Origin: Ectopseudomonas composti
GTDB taxonomy: Bacteria; Pseudomonadota; Gammaproteobacteria; Pseudomonadales; Pseudomonadaceae
Direction: 5' to 3'
Assembly (NCBI RefSeq): GCF_001567565.1
Contig: NZ_LSSW01000028.1
Span: 124,001 to 188,000, forward strand
Length of the DNA stretch: 64,000 nt
Shown in pieces: positions 35,158 to 45,187 of this stretch (positions within the stretch are counted from its first letter, which is position 1; every line of letters begins with the position of its first letter). Both the position numbers and the translations under genes were made by a program. Under the pieces are notes generated by a model that was given only the letters and a program-made list of their open reading frames with translations, had not been told where the DNA came from and did no database searches.

Positions 35158-36045
35158 ATGAAGACGCCCAAACGTATTGAGCCCCTGGTCGAGGACGGCC
35201 TGGTGGATGAGGTGCTGCGGCCGCTGATGAGCGGCAAGGAAGCAGCGGTCTATGTGGTGCGGTGTGGCGACGAGCTGCGCTGCGCCAAGGTCTACAAGGA
35301 AGCGAATAAGCGCAGCTTCCGCCAGGCATCGGAATATCAGGAAGGCCGTAAGGTTCGTGGCAGCCGTCAGGCTCGGGCCATGGCCAAGGGCAGCAGGTAC
35401 GGGCGCAAGGAGCAGGAACAAGCCTGGCAGAACGCCGAAGTCGCCGCGTTGTTTCGTCTGGCCAATGCCGGCGTGCGGGTCCCCAAACCCTACGACTTTC
35501 TCGATGGCGTGCTGCTCATGGAACTGGTCGGCGACGGCGAGGGCGACGTTGCGCCCAGGCTCAATGACGTCGACCTGCACCCGGACGACGCGCGTGAGTT
35601 CCATGCCTTCATGATCCAGGAAATCGTCAAGATGCTCTGCGCCGGCCTGGTGCACGGCGACCTGTCGGAGTTCAACGTGCTGCTCGGCCCTGAAGGTCCG
35701 GTGATCATCGATCTGCCGCAAGCCGTGGATGCGGCGGCCAACAACCATGCTTTCAGCATGCTCGAGCGCGATGTGCGCAACATGGCCGAATATTTCGGCC
35801 AGTTCGCCCCCGAGTTGAGATACACCAAGTACGCCAAGGAAATGTGGGCGCTGTTTGAGGCCGGCAAGCTACAGCCCGACACGGCGTTGACCGGCGAGTT
35901 CGCCGACGTCGAGGACGCTGCCGATATCGACGCGGTGATGCGCGAGATCAAGGCTGCCCTGGCCGAGGAAGCGAAGAAGCAGGCCCTGCTCAACGCCGAA
36001 GACGAACCCAAGGACGCCGAACCGATCCCGCCTTGGATGCGCTGA
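35158..36045 (+). CDS. RIO-type serine protein kinase
   Basis: 295 residues. A bacterial RIO1-like kinase: the flexible ATP loop SGKEAAVYVV near residue 25, the Lys in CAKVYK, the catalytic loop LVHGDLSEFNVLL and the metal-binding IIDLPQAVD. Unlike eukaryotic Ser/Thr kinases it lacks an activation loop and substrate-binding lobe. Substrates in bacteria are not settled. In P. aeruginosa a homologous kinase gene also lies close to cueR, so the neighbourhood is conserved. The start ATG has AAGGA upstream. Confidence 0.92.
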   Translation: MKTPKRIEPLVEDGLVDEVLRPLMSGKEAAVYVVRCGDELRCAKVYKEANKRSFRQASEYQEGRKVRGSRQARAMAKGSRYGRKEQEQAWQNAEVAALFRLANAGVRVPKPYDFLDGVLLMELVGDGEGDVAPRLNDVDLHPDDAREFHAFMIQEIVKMLCAGLVHGDLSEFNVLLGPEGPVIIDLPQAVDAAANNHAFSMLERDVRNMAEYFGQFAPELRYTKYAKEMWALFEAGKLQPDTALTGEFADVEDAADIDAVMREIKAALAEEAKKQALLNAEDEPKDAEPIPPWMR

Positions 36046-36112
36046 AAGGGCTCCACTGCGTAGGGTGCGCCGCGTGTACCTGGCTTTGTGGGGCACAGGG
36101 GCGCTCAAATGC

Positions 36113-36139
36113 CCCGGATTGCATCCAGGCTACGCAGTG
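36113..36139. repeat. REP-like half element overlapping the cueR stop
   Basis: CCCCGGATTGCATCCAGGCTAC belongs to the GCAATCCGGG family; the cueR stop codon TAG is formed by its CTA on the other strand. Confidence 0.6.
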
Positions 36140-36563
36140 CCTTCGTTGTGATGCGAGCACTTCGTAGCGCCACAGCCTACGCCCTGCTCGATGCCTTTGA
36201 GGATCGGGCAATCTGGCCGGTCGTTGCCTTGGCAGCTGGTCGCCAGCTCGACCAGCGTGTCGCGTAGCGCACTCATCTCGGCGATCTTGCGTTCCAGCTG
36301 CGCGATATGCCCTTCGGCCAGCGCCTTCACATCGGCACTGGCGCGCTGCTTGTCCTGCCACAGGGCCAGCAGCTTGCCGACTTCCTCCAGCGAGAAACCC
36401 AGGTCCCGCGCGCGCTTGATGAAGGCCAGGCGGTGCAGGTCGCTCGCGCTGTACTGTCGGTAGCCACTCTCCGAGCGCCCGGCATGGGGCAGCAGATCGA
36501 TGGCCTCGTAGTAGCGAATCATCTTGGCGCTGAGGCCGGTGTGCTTGGCGGCTTGGCCGATGT

Positions 36564-36567
<4 letters not shown>
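36130..36567 (-). CDS. cueR: Copper-responsive MerR regulator CueR
   Basis: 145 residues. MerR helix-turn-helix ([21 protein letters not shown]), a long dimer coiled coil, and the Cu(I) loop with Cys112 and Cys120 exactly as in E. coli CueR (CQGNDRPDC). A His-rich tail (KCSHHNEG) follows. It senses free Cu(I) and activates promoters with 19-base spacers, such as those ahead of copA and copZ here. The start ATG overlaps the copA stop by four bases, so it is made from the copA message, giving autoregulation in effect. Confidence 0.97.
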
Positions 36568-38945
<2,378 letters not shown>

Positions 38946-39085
38946 GGTTGCGCTCCCTGTGACAGGCCGTTGAAAAACCCAGGCGAGGCACTCTGACAGA
39001 GCTCGCACGCAAGGCCGTCTTTAACGCAGCAATGCCAACGCAGGTAGTTCTTCAACGGACTGGTAACGTTGTGGCTACAGGATCA

Positions 39086-39106
39086 ACCTTGCCCCCATGG
39101 CAAGGT
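39086..39106 (-). promoter_or_regulatory. CueR operator/promoter of copA
   Basis: ACCTTGCCCCCATGGCAAGGT, a MerR-type dyad. On the minus strand a TTGACC -35 box overlaps it and a GATCCT -10 follows after a 19-base spacer, the long spacing characteristic of MerR-family promoters. The plus-strand -35 (TCAACC) is poorer, so the minus strand is favoured. Confidence 0.82.
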
Positions 39107-39113
39107 CAAGCCT

Positions 39114-39506
39114 TCAGTTCAGCGTCGGCGCGACATGCAGTCGCAGGCCATCGCTGCCCATGGCGATGCGGTAGCGGCGCACCTCACCAGCCCGCAGTTC
39201 CAGCGCCTGGCCGGCGAGCTGGTTGATGCCGTCCTGGCAGGAGCCGGTACCGGTCAGGCCAAGGCGCAGCGAAACCCTGCCAGGCGGCAGGTTGAAGGAC
39301 ACCGACTGGCCCTGGTGCAGGCGGGCGGCCATCTGATCATGCAAATACAGCGCGACTTCGCAGGTGGTGGCCACTTCGAGGCGTTCGCGCGAGACGATCA
39401 GCACCGCGTAGCCTTCGCCCTGGCTCGTCGCGGGTAATGGTGCCAGCGGTTCGGCCTGGGCCAGAGGCGCCATCAGCAGGACAAGGGTGGAGCAGAGCAG
39501 GCGCAT
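39114..39506 (-). CDS. Small exported protein inside the copper locus
   Basis: 130 residues with a clear Sec signal peptide (MRLLCSTLVLLMAPLAQA). The mature part is a small beta-rich domain (VLIVSRERLEVATTCEVALYLHDQ, then SVSFNLPPGRVSLRLGL) with two Cys (TTCEV, TGSCQDG), and I do not recognise a named family. It lies between two CueR operators, in the same direction as copA. Whether it binds copper is unknown; there are few His or Met. The start ATG has GAGG eight bases upstream. The other in-frame ATG at 39632 is antisense to copZ and was rejected. Confidence 0.72.
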   Translation of the reverse strand: MRLLCSTLVLLMAPLAQAEPLAPLPATSQGEGYAVLIVSRERLEVATTCEVALYLHDQMAARLHQGQSVSFNLPPGRVSLRLGLTGTGSCQDGINQLAGQALELRAGEVRRYRIAMGSDGLRLHVAPTLN

Positions 39507-39557
39507 GGCGAAGGGCCTCGTACACAAACGCGGTGAATGACATGGGGCAAAGGCTTG

Positions 39558-39578
39558 ACCTTGCCATCGTGGCAAGGT
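39558..39578 (+). promoter_or_regulatory. CueR operator/promoter of copZ
   Basis: ACCTTGCCATCGTGGCAAGGT, with an overlapping TTGACC -35 box on the plus strand and a weak -10 19-20 bases later. It lies 41 bases ahead of copZ. Confidence 0.82.
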
Positions 39579-39618
39579 CGAGACTACACCCATCGACCAC
39601 TGATTCAAGGAGTCAGCA

Positions 39619-39816
39619 ATGCAGCAATTCAAGGTTAGCGGAATGTCGTGCGGTCATTGCTCGCGGGCCATCACTCAGGCAATCCAGGCGCTGGAGCAGG
39701 CCGCCAGGGTCGAGGTCGACCTCGCCGCCGGCCTGGTGCGTGTCGATGCCCAGCTGGATGCCGCGCAGATTCAGGCGGCGATTCGCGAAGAGGGTTACGA
39801 GGTGGTGCCTGCGTAG
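39619..39816 (+). CDS. copZ: Copper chaperone CopZ
   Basis: 65 residues: a single heavy-metal-associated fold with the Cu(I) site GMSCGHCSRAI near residue 8. It carries Cu(I) in the cytoplasm, delivering to CopA and possibly to CueR. AAGGAG at 39608-39613 supports the start. Its own CueR-type promoter lies just upstream. It is transcribed away from copA. Confidence 0.94.
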   Translation: MQQFKVSGMSCGHCSRAITQAIQALEQAARVEVDLAAGLVRVDAQLDAAQIQAAIREEGYEVVPA

Positions 39817-39891
39817 CGTCGCGGGCAGCGCTGCATCAGTCAGGGAAACTGTTGAGAACCACCTCGGCATCCATGCAGTCGTCTACGCCTG

Positions 39892-40512
39892 CTACGGCCA
39901 CTGCCGCAGTAGGCCGCGGAAGCAGCTGTCGATCATCGCCGGGGTGTCGGTCTGGGCGTCGAACAGGTTGGGATCGCGCAGCCAGTCGCTGAACAGGCCG
40001 ACGATCAGCGCGTGCAGCGTGCGCGAGGCCAGGCGTGGAGTGATGTCGGGCTGCAGGTGCGGTTGTACCGCTGGCAGGGCGAACTGTTGTTCGCACAGGG
40101 CGATGAACTGATTGACGAAGGTTTCGTGGCGTTCCTCGGCTTCACGCAGGTCTTCGGTGAACTCGCAGCGGCGCAGCAGCACGGTGAGGATGCGCCGGCG
40201 CTGTTCGTCCAGCACCAGGTTGGCCATGGCCTCTATGCACAGGTCGCGCAGCAATTGCAGCGATGACAGGCCATCGACCGCCGCCAGCTGTTCGGCCAGT
40301 GGCTCGAGCGGCAGACGTACCTGGTTGAGCATTTCATGGAACAGATGGGCCTTGTTCTGGAAGTGCCAATAGACTGCACCGCGCGTGACCCCGGCATGCC
40401 GGGCGATATGCTCGAGGCTGGTATGGGCGACTCCGCGCTCGAGAAACAGGTGTTCGGCGGCGGCGAGGATGGCGCAGCGGGTTTTCTCCGCATCTTCTTT
40501 GGTTCTACGCAT
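39892..40512 (-). CDS. TetR-family regulator (AcrR/TtgR-like)
   Basis: 206 residues. N-terminal DNA-binding domain: TRCAILAAAEHLFLERGVAHTSLEHIARHAGVTRGAVYWHF, strongly like AcrR, TtgR and NalC-type repressors of RND efflux operons. The C-terminal ligand domain is all helical. No RND pump lies beside it; the divergent neighbour is a Bcr/CflA exporter, whose start region carries perfect palindromes. That makes it the likely target, inferred from position. GGATCG lies ahead of its ATG. Confidence 0.92.
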   Translation of the reverse strand: MRRTKEDAEKTRCAILAAAEHLFLERGVAHTSLEHIARHAGVTRGAVYWHFQNKAHLFHEMLNQVRLPLEPLAEQLAAVDGLSSLQLLRDLCIEAMANLVLDEQRRRILTVLLRRCEFTEDLREAEERHETFVNQFIALCEQQFALPAVQPHLQPDITPRLASRTLHALIVGLFSDWLRDPNLFDAQTDTPAMIDSCFRGLLRQWP

Positions 40513-40737
40513 GGCGATCCGGTTTTTGGAACTAGGCTCAGAGGGTGCCGAGTGTACCGATTTTGCCCTGCCTGCTGGTGGCGTGCTGCGTCATGCCGAT
40601 GCTCCCGTTGCTGGTGAAGTCGGCGGCGCAGCGGGCTCGCTGCAGTGCAAGTCGAGGATGAGCAGCAAGCGCATTGGGCCAGCAGGGGCGTGGTTCGACA
40701 CCCCGCGCTTTCGTATGCGACCCGGTCGGTGAGATGA

Positions 40738-40749
40738 TTAGCCGGCTAA
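40738..40749. promoter_or_regulatory. Palindrome TTAGCCGGCTAA (SlyA/MarR-like box)
   Basis: A perfect 12-base palindrome differing by only two central bases from the SlyA consensus TTAGCAAGCTAA. It lies 18 bases before the exporter's ATG. A near copy occurs at 60324 ahead of an AEC permease. Confidence 0.45.
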
Positions 40750-40750
40750 C

Positions 40751-40766
40751 AATAGTCCGGACTATT
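40751..40766. promoter_or_regulatory. Perfect 16-base palindrome at the exporter start
   Basis: AATAGTCCGGACTATT is fully self-complementary and ends one base before the ATG at 40768. It covers the place where a ribosome site would be. It is a good candidate operator for the divergent TetR regulator or an RNA hairpin that gates translation. Confidence 0.5.
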
Positions 40767-40767
40767 C

Positions 40768-41937
40768 ATGAACCTGCGAACGCTGCTGATTCTGGGCGCG
40801 CTGTGCGCCTTTGGCCCGCTGGCCATCGATTTCTATCTACCGAGTTTCCCTACCCTGGCCCAGCAGTTCGGCACCGATGTCGAACATATCCAGCTATCGC
40901 TGGCCGCCTACTTCGTTGGTATCGCCATCGGCCAGCTGTTCTATGGGCCGTTGGCGGACCGTTTCGGCCGGCGACTGCCGCTGCTGGTCGGGGTGACGTT
41001 GTTCACCCTGGCGTCGCTGGCCTGCGCCCTGGCACCTAGCCTGGAGTGGCTGGTGACGGCGCGTTTCGTCCAGGCCTTGGGTGGCTGCGCCGGAATGGTG
41101 ATTACCCGCGCGGTGGTGCGTGACCTGTGCGATCCGCTGGCCTCGGCCAAGGTGTTCTCGCAACTGGTGCTGGTGATGGGCCTGGCGCCGATCCTCGCGC
41201 CGCTGGGGGGCGGCTTGCTGCTCAACACCCTGGGCTGGCCGTGGATCTTCCATAGCCTGGCGCTCTTCGCCGGGCTGTGTCTGCTGGCCGTGCTGGCGTG
41301 GCTGCCGGAAACGCGCCCGCAGCATCTGCCACCGGCGCCGCTGAGCGGTGCCTTCGGTCAATACCGCGCGCTGCTGTGCAACGCCCCGTTCATGGGCTAC
41401 AGCCTGGCCGGCGGCGTGGCAATGGCCGGCATGTTCGCCTACATCGCCGGCTCGCCGTTCGTCTTTATCGAGTTGTACGGCGTGCCGGCCGAGCACTATG
41501 GCTGGTTGTTCGGCAGCAATGCGGCGGGTTTCGTGATCATGGCGCAGGTCAACGCGCGCCTGGTGCGCAGCGGCGGGCCGGCGCTGTGGCTGCGGCGTGT
41601 GGCGCTGGTGTACGTGGTCAGTGGGCTGTGCCTGCTGCTGTTGGCTCTGTGGCAGCCGGCGCAGTTGTGGCCGCTGTTGATTCCACTGTTCATCTGCGTG
41701 GCCAGCCTGGGTTGCGTGCTGCCCAATGCCACCGCCTGTGCCATGGCCGGGCAAGGGCGGCACGCTGGCAGCGCGTCCGGTTTGCTGGGCAGCATGCAGT
41801 TCAGCGTGGCCGCTGGCGCGTCGGCGCTGGTGGCCTTTCTGCATGACGGTTCGGCCGTGCCCATGGCGTTGGTGATCGCTCTGTGCGGCGCTGGAGCCTG
41901 CGGCTTCGCCTGGTGGAGCAAGCGCTTCGTGGTCTGA
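40768..41937 (+). CDS. Bcr/CflA-family drug exporter (MFS)
   Basis: 389 residues with 12 predicted membrane segments. The family mark is the early FGPLAIDFYLPSFPTLAQQFG and the MFS loop motif LADRFGRRLPLLVG near residue 60. Bcr/CflA pumps export bicyclomycin, chloramphenicol or sulfonamides by proton antiport; the substrate here is unknown. No real Shine-Dalgarno is visible; a palindrome occupies that place. It is divergent from a TetR regulator and convergent with the zinc metallopeptidase gene. Confidence 0.93.
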   Translation: MNLRTLLILGALCAFGPLAIDFYLPSFPTLAQQFGTDVEHIQLSLAAYFVGIAIGQLFYGPLADRFGRRLPLLVGVTLFTLASLACALAPSLEWLVTARFVQALGGCAGMVITRAVVRDLCDPLASAKVFSQLVLVMGLAPILAPLGGGLLLNTLGWPWIFHSLALFAGLCLLAVLAWLPETRPQHLPPAPLSGAFGQYRALLCNAPFMGYSLAGGVAMAGMFAYIAGSPFVFIELYGVPAEHYGWLFGSNAAGFVIMAQVNARLVRSGGPALWLRRVALVYVVSGLCLLLLALWQPAQLWPLLIPLFICVASLGCVLPNATACAMAGQGRHAGSASGLLGSMQFSVAAGASALVAFLHDGSAVPMALVIALCGAGACGFAWWSKRFVV

Positions 41938-41944
41938 TCAGGCG

Positions 41945-42805
41945 TTACAGGCGCGCTGCCTTGAAGGTGTCGCAACGCGCCGGCTGGCCGCTCTCGAAAC
42001 CGGTGCTGAACCAGCGTACGCGCTGCTGCGAGGTGCCATGGGTGAAGGCGTCCGGCACCACCTGGCCTCGCGCCTGTTTCTGCAGGCGGTCATCGCCGAT
42101 GGCGCTGGCCGCATTCAGCGCCTCTTCCAGGTCGCCTGCTTCCAGCCAGTCGTGTCGGCGCTGTGCGTGATGCGCCCAGACCCCGGCCAGGCAATCGGCC
42201 TGCAGTTCCTGACGCACCAACAGGCCGCCATCGCCCTCGACCCGCTCGCCGCGCTGGCGCGCCGCGTTGACCTTGGCGGAGACGCCGAGCAGGGTCTGCA
42301 CGTGATGGCCAACCTCATGGGCGATCACGTAGGCCTGGGCGAAGTCGCCAGCTGCGGAAAAACGCTGCTCCATCTCGCGGAAAAACGCCATGTCCAGATA
42401 CACCCGCTGGTCACCTGGGCAGTAGAAGGGGCCGACCGCCGAACTGGCGAAACCGCAGGCGGAATTGACGCCGCCGGAGAACAGCACCAGTTGCGGATCG
42501 CGATACTGCTGGCCAGCCTGCTGGAACAGTTCGCGCCAGGTGTCTTCGGTGTCGCCGAGGATGGCGCGGACGAACTCGCTCTGTTGATCATTGGCCGGCG
42601 GAGCGCTTTGTGTCTGGGCGACCTGCGGCTGGGTGGCCTGGCCGGCAATCTGGCCAAGAATCTGCAACGGATCCTGGCCCATCAGCAGGCCGACGATGAC
42701 GATAATCGCCACGCCGCCGAGGCTCAGGCCACCGCCGAGTCGCCTGCCGGAGCGGCCGCGCGCATCCACCACGTTGTCACTGCGTCTACCGCGTTGCCAG
42801 CGCAT
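41945..42805 (-). CDS. Neutral zinc metallopeptidase (YpfJ family)
   Basis: 286 residues. A basic N-terminus and one membrane segment (VAIIVIVGLLMG) near residues 32-43, then a periplasmic domain with the zinc motif HEVGHH at 163-168. A third ligand Glu is near QELQADCLAGVWA. SACGFASSAVGPFYCPGD is characteristic of this family. It is a predicted membrane-anchored protease; targets are unknown. The start ATG is weakly supported by GGGAG. The next gene downstream is convergent. Confidence 0.92.
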   Translation of the reverse strand: MRWQRGRRSDNVVDARGRSGRRLGGGLSLGGVAIIVIVGLLMGQDPLQILGQIAGQATQPQVAQTQSAPPANDQQSEFVRAILGDTEDTWRELFQQAGQQYRDPQLVLFSGGVNSACGFASSAVGPFYCPGDQRVYLDMAFFREMEQRFSAAGDFAQAYVIAHEVGHHVQTLLGVSAKVNAARQRGERVEGDGGLLVRQELQADCLAGVWAHHAQRRHDWLEAGDLEEALNAASAIGDDRLQKQARGQVVPDAFTHGTSQQRVRWFSTGFESGQPARCDTFKAARL

Positions 42806-42857
42806 GGTCGTACTCCCAGGTTGGTTGTCGCCGCAGTGTAGCCGCGTTGGTGTCGAC

Positions 42858-43292
42858 TCAGTTGGCCGGATAGTCGCTCAGCAGCTGATCCTGGCGTTCA
42901 CGATCCAGGCCGATGATCTGATAGGCGTCGACACGATCGCCATATTCCATGCCCGGCGAGCCCATGGGCATGCCGGGTACGGCGGCGCCGATCAGGTCCG
43001 CACGTTGACGCAGTTTGAGAATGTCGGCGGCCGGCACATGGCCTTCGACAAACTTGCCGTCGATCACGCCGGTATGACAGGAGGCCAGGCGTGGCGGCAC
43101 GCCGAGGCGCTGCTTGACCGCACTCATGTTGGCCTCGACATGGTCGTTGACGGTGAAACCGTTGTCCTGCAGGTGGCTGATCCAGGCCTTGCAGCAGCCG
43201 CAGTTGGCATCGCGATGCACGTCGATGGTCAGCGGCTCGCTGGCGTGAGCCAGGCCGGTAAGGAGGCAGAGGGCGAGCAGGGAACGACGCAT
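42858..43292 (-). CDS. DUF411 metal-binding-type periplasmic protein
   Basis: 144 residues. Signal peptide MRRSLLALCLLTGLAHA, then the DUF411 signature DVHRDANCGCCKAWISHL, ASCHTGVIDGKFVEGHVPA and VPGMPMGSPGMEYG. The CGCC motif and the Met-rich loop suggest copper or other soft-metal binding. The cop locus lies about 3.5 kb away, but no shared operator was seen. ATG at 43292 has GGAG upstream; an earlier ATG at 43337 would precede the signal peptide. Confidence 0.88.
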   Translation of the reverse strand: MRRSLLALCLLTGLAHASEPLTIDVHRDANCGCCKAWISHLQDNGFTVNDHVEANMSAVKQRLGVPPRLASCHTGVIDGKFVEGHVPAADILKLRQRADLIGAAVPGMPMGSPGMEYGDRVDAYQIIGLDRERQDQLLSDYPAN

Positions 43293-43421
43293 GGCAGGAC
43301 TCCAGGTGAACGAACGCCCAGCATAGCGCCGGCGCATGCGCTGCCCAAGTGATTGCGACTATGCGTCGCGACAGACGGCGCCTATGCTGGCAGACAGTCG
43401 ATCATTGCCTGGTAGTCGCCA

Positions 43422-43805
43422 ATGCTGTTTGCCCGAATCGTCCTGCTGATCCAGATCGCTGTCCTGCTCGTGCTGGGGCTGGCCTACTTCATTCGGCCCG
43501 AGGAAATGGCCAGCTTCAGTGGTGCGCTGCTGATGGGCAACGCGGCGGTAACCGAGGTGCGCGCCTATTACGGTGGTTTGCAACTGGGTCTGGCGGCTTA
43601 CCTGGCGATGGCGCTGTTACGCATGGATCTGCTGCGGCCGGCGCTGCTTCTGCTGGTGCTGCTATACAGCGTGCTGGCCCTGGCGCGCGTTGCCGGGTTG
43701 TGGCTTGACGGCGGCGCGCAGCAGACCTTCAACCTTTATGCGCTGCTGCTCGAAGTGGTGTCGGCCGCTCTGGCCTGGTGGGCGTTGCGCGGGCTTGCAC
43801 GCTAG
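43422..43805 (+). CDS. DUF4345-like four-helix membrane protein
   Basis: 127 residues with four hydrophobic segments and almost nothing else: IVLLIQIAVLLVLGLAYFI, then GGLQLGLAAYLAMALL, LRPALLLLVLLYSVLALARV and LEVVSAALAWWALRG. The phrase EVRAYYGGLQLGL is characteristic of DUF4345 proteins. It should be an inner-membrane protein. Its function is unknown. It is followed by a REP pair and converges on trmA. Confidence 0.78.
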   Translation: MLFARIVLLIQIAVLLVLGLAYFIRPEEMASFSGALLMGNAAVTEVRAYYGGLQLGLAAYLAMALLRMDLLRPALLLLVLLYSVLALARVAGLWLDGGAQQTFNLYALLLEVVSAALAWWALRGLAR

Positions 43806-43825
43806 CAGCGCATTCCCCTCCGGCT

Positions 43826-43888
43826 GTGTAGCCCGGATGCAATCCGGGGACGGTCTTGCGCATTGCCCCGGATCGCATCCGGGCTACG
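43826..43888. repeat. REP pair (BIME-like), GTAGCCCGGATGCAATCCGGGG inverted
   Basis: Two full REP arms in opposite orientation around a CGGTCTTGCGCATTG spacer: GTAGCCCGGATGCAATCCGG and its near complement ending CCGGGCTAC. It lies between two convergent genes, the usual location. Confidence 0.85.
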
Positions 43889-43897
43889 GGATGTGAC

Positions 43898-44986
43898 TCA
43901 GCGCCGTTCCAGCAATACACCCGCTTCCATGTGATGGGTGTAGGGAAACTGGTCGAACAGCGCGCTGCGCGTCACCTTGTGGGTGTCGTTGAGCTGGGCG
44001 ATGTTGGCGGCCAGGGTCTCCGGGTTGCAGGAGATGTACAGGATGCGCTGGAAACGCCGGGTCAGCTCGCAGGTGTCCGGGTCCATGCCGGCGCGCGGCG
44101 GGTCGACGAAGACGCTACCGAACTCGTAGCTCTTCAGGTCGACGCCGGCCAGGCGGCGGAACGGCCGCACTTCGTTCAGCGCCTGGGTCAGCTCTTCGGC
44201 GGACAGGCGCACCAGCTCGACGTTGTCCACGCCGTTGTCAGCCAGGTTGGCCAGGGCGGCGTTCACCGAGGTCTTGCTGATCTCGGTCGCCAGCGCCTTG
44301 CGCACGCGGGTGGCCAGCGGCAGGGTGAAGTTGCCGTTGCCGCAGTACAGCTCCAGCAGGTCGTCGTCACGTTCGCCGAGCACGTCATAGGCCCAGCCAA
44401 GCATCTTCTCGCACACCCGGCCATTGGGCTGGGTGAAGGCGCCTTCGGGCTGGCGATAGCGGAAGCTGCGACCGGCTACGGTCAGTTTCTCTTCCACGTA
44501 GTCGCGACCGATCACCAGGCGCTGGCCACGGGAGCGGCCGACCAGGCTGACGTTGAGCTCGGCTGCCAGTTTCTCCGCCTCGGCCTGCCAAGCCTCGTCC
44601 AGCGGGCGGTGGTAGGCCAGGGTGATCAGCGCATCGCCGGCCAGGGTAGTGAGAAACTCCACCTGGAACAGCTTGAATGACAGCGCTTCGCTGGCCTGCC
44701 AGGCGGCGCGCAGGCGTGGCATCAGCTCGTTGATACGCAGGCTGGCGATGGGGAAGTCGTCGAGCAGGATCGGCGTGTGCTTGTCGCCTGGGGCGAACAT
44801 CGCGTAGTGGCGCTGGCCGTCTTCACGCCACAGGCGGAACTCGGCGCGCATGCGGTAGTGCTCGCGCGGCGAGTCGAACACCTCAGGCTCTGGGGCGGCG
44901 AAGGGCGCCAGCAGTTCGACCAGGCGGGCCTTCTTCTCGGCGAGTTGGGCGTCGTAGGTGGCGGGGTCGAATGTGGGGCGGCTCAT
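43898..44986 (-). CDS. trmA: tRNA (uracil-5-)-methyltransferase
   Basis: 362 residues, matching E. coli TrmA in length. Makes ribothymidine-54 in the T loop of tRNAs using SAM. The SAM motif is [16 protein letters not shown], then [10 protein letters not shown], the nucleophile Cys in [14 protein letters not shown], and the general base Glu in [12 protein letters not shown]. Start [15 protein letters not shown] is typical, so the ATG at 44986 is chosen. Upstream is the monocistronic purine permease region; a REP pair ends its transcript. Confidence 0.96.
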   Translation of the reverse strand: MSRPTFDPATYDAQLAEKKARLVELLAPFAAPEPEVFDSPREHYRMRAEFRLWREDGQRHYAMFAPGDKHTPILLDDFPIASLRINELMPRLRAAWQASEALSFKLFQVEFLTTLAGDALITLAYHRPLDEAWQAEAEKLAAELNVSLVGRSRGQRLVIGRDYVEEKLTVAGRSFRYRQPEGAFTQPNGRVCEKMLGWAYDVLGERDDDLLELYCGNGNFTLPLATRVRKALATEISKTSVNAALANLADNGVDNVELVRLSAEELTQALNEVRPFRRLAGVDLKSYEFGSVFVDPPRAGMDPDTCELTRRFQRILYISCNPETLAANIAQLNDTHKVTRSALFDQFPYTHHMEAGVLLERR

Positions 44987-45082
44987 CGGTCACTCATGGG
45001 GCAGGAAAGCGGGGGCGCCATTGTAGCGGAGGCGATGGCCGCGTGCCTTGGGTCGCTCGTCGATATGGGCGGATGGTGATCA

Positions 45083-45167
45083 TGTAGGGCGGATGACGCT
45101 TTGTTCATCCACCGTTTTGTGGCCGCAGAGAAGGTATCGGTGGACATGAAAAACGATGTCCACCCTA
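45083..45167. repeat. Inverted repeat of the GTAGGGCGGATGA/GTCCACCCTA family
   Basis: GTAGGGCGGATGACGC on the left, a TTCATCCACC arm, and GGTGGACATGAAAAACGATGTCCACC on the right. Related copies lie at 51.7 and 52.8 kb. Confidence 0.6.
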
Positions 45168-45187
45168 GGCCTCGAGATACCCGGTGA

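Noticed and set aside
39507..39632. Longer start for the small exported protein in the copper locus
   Set aside because: It would run across the CueR operator and antisense to copZ; the signal peptide begins at 39506.
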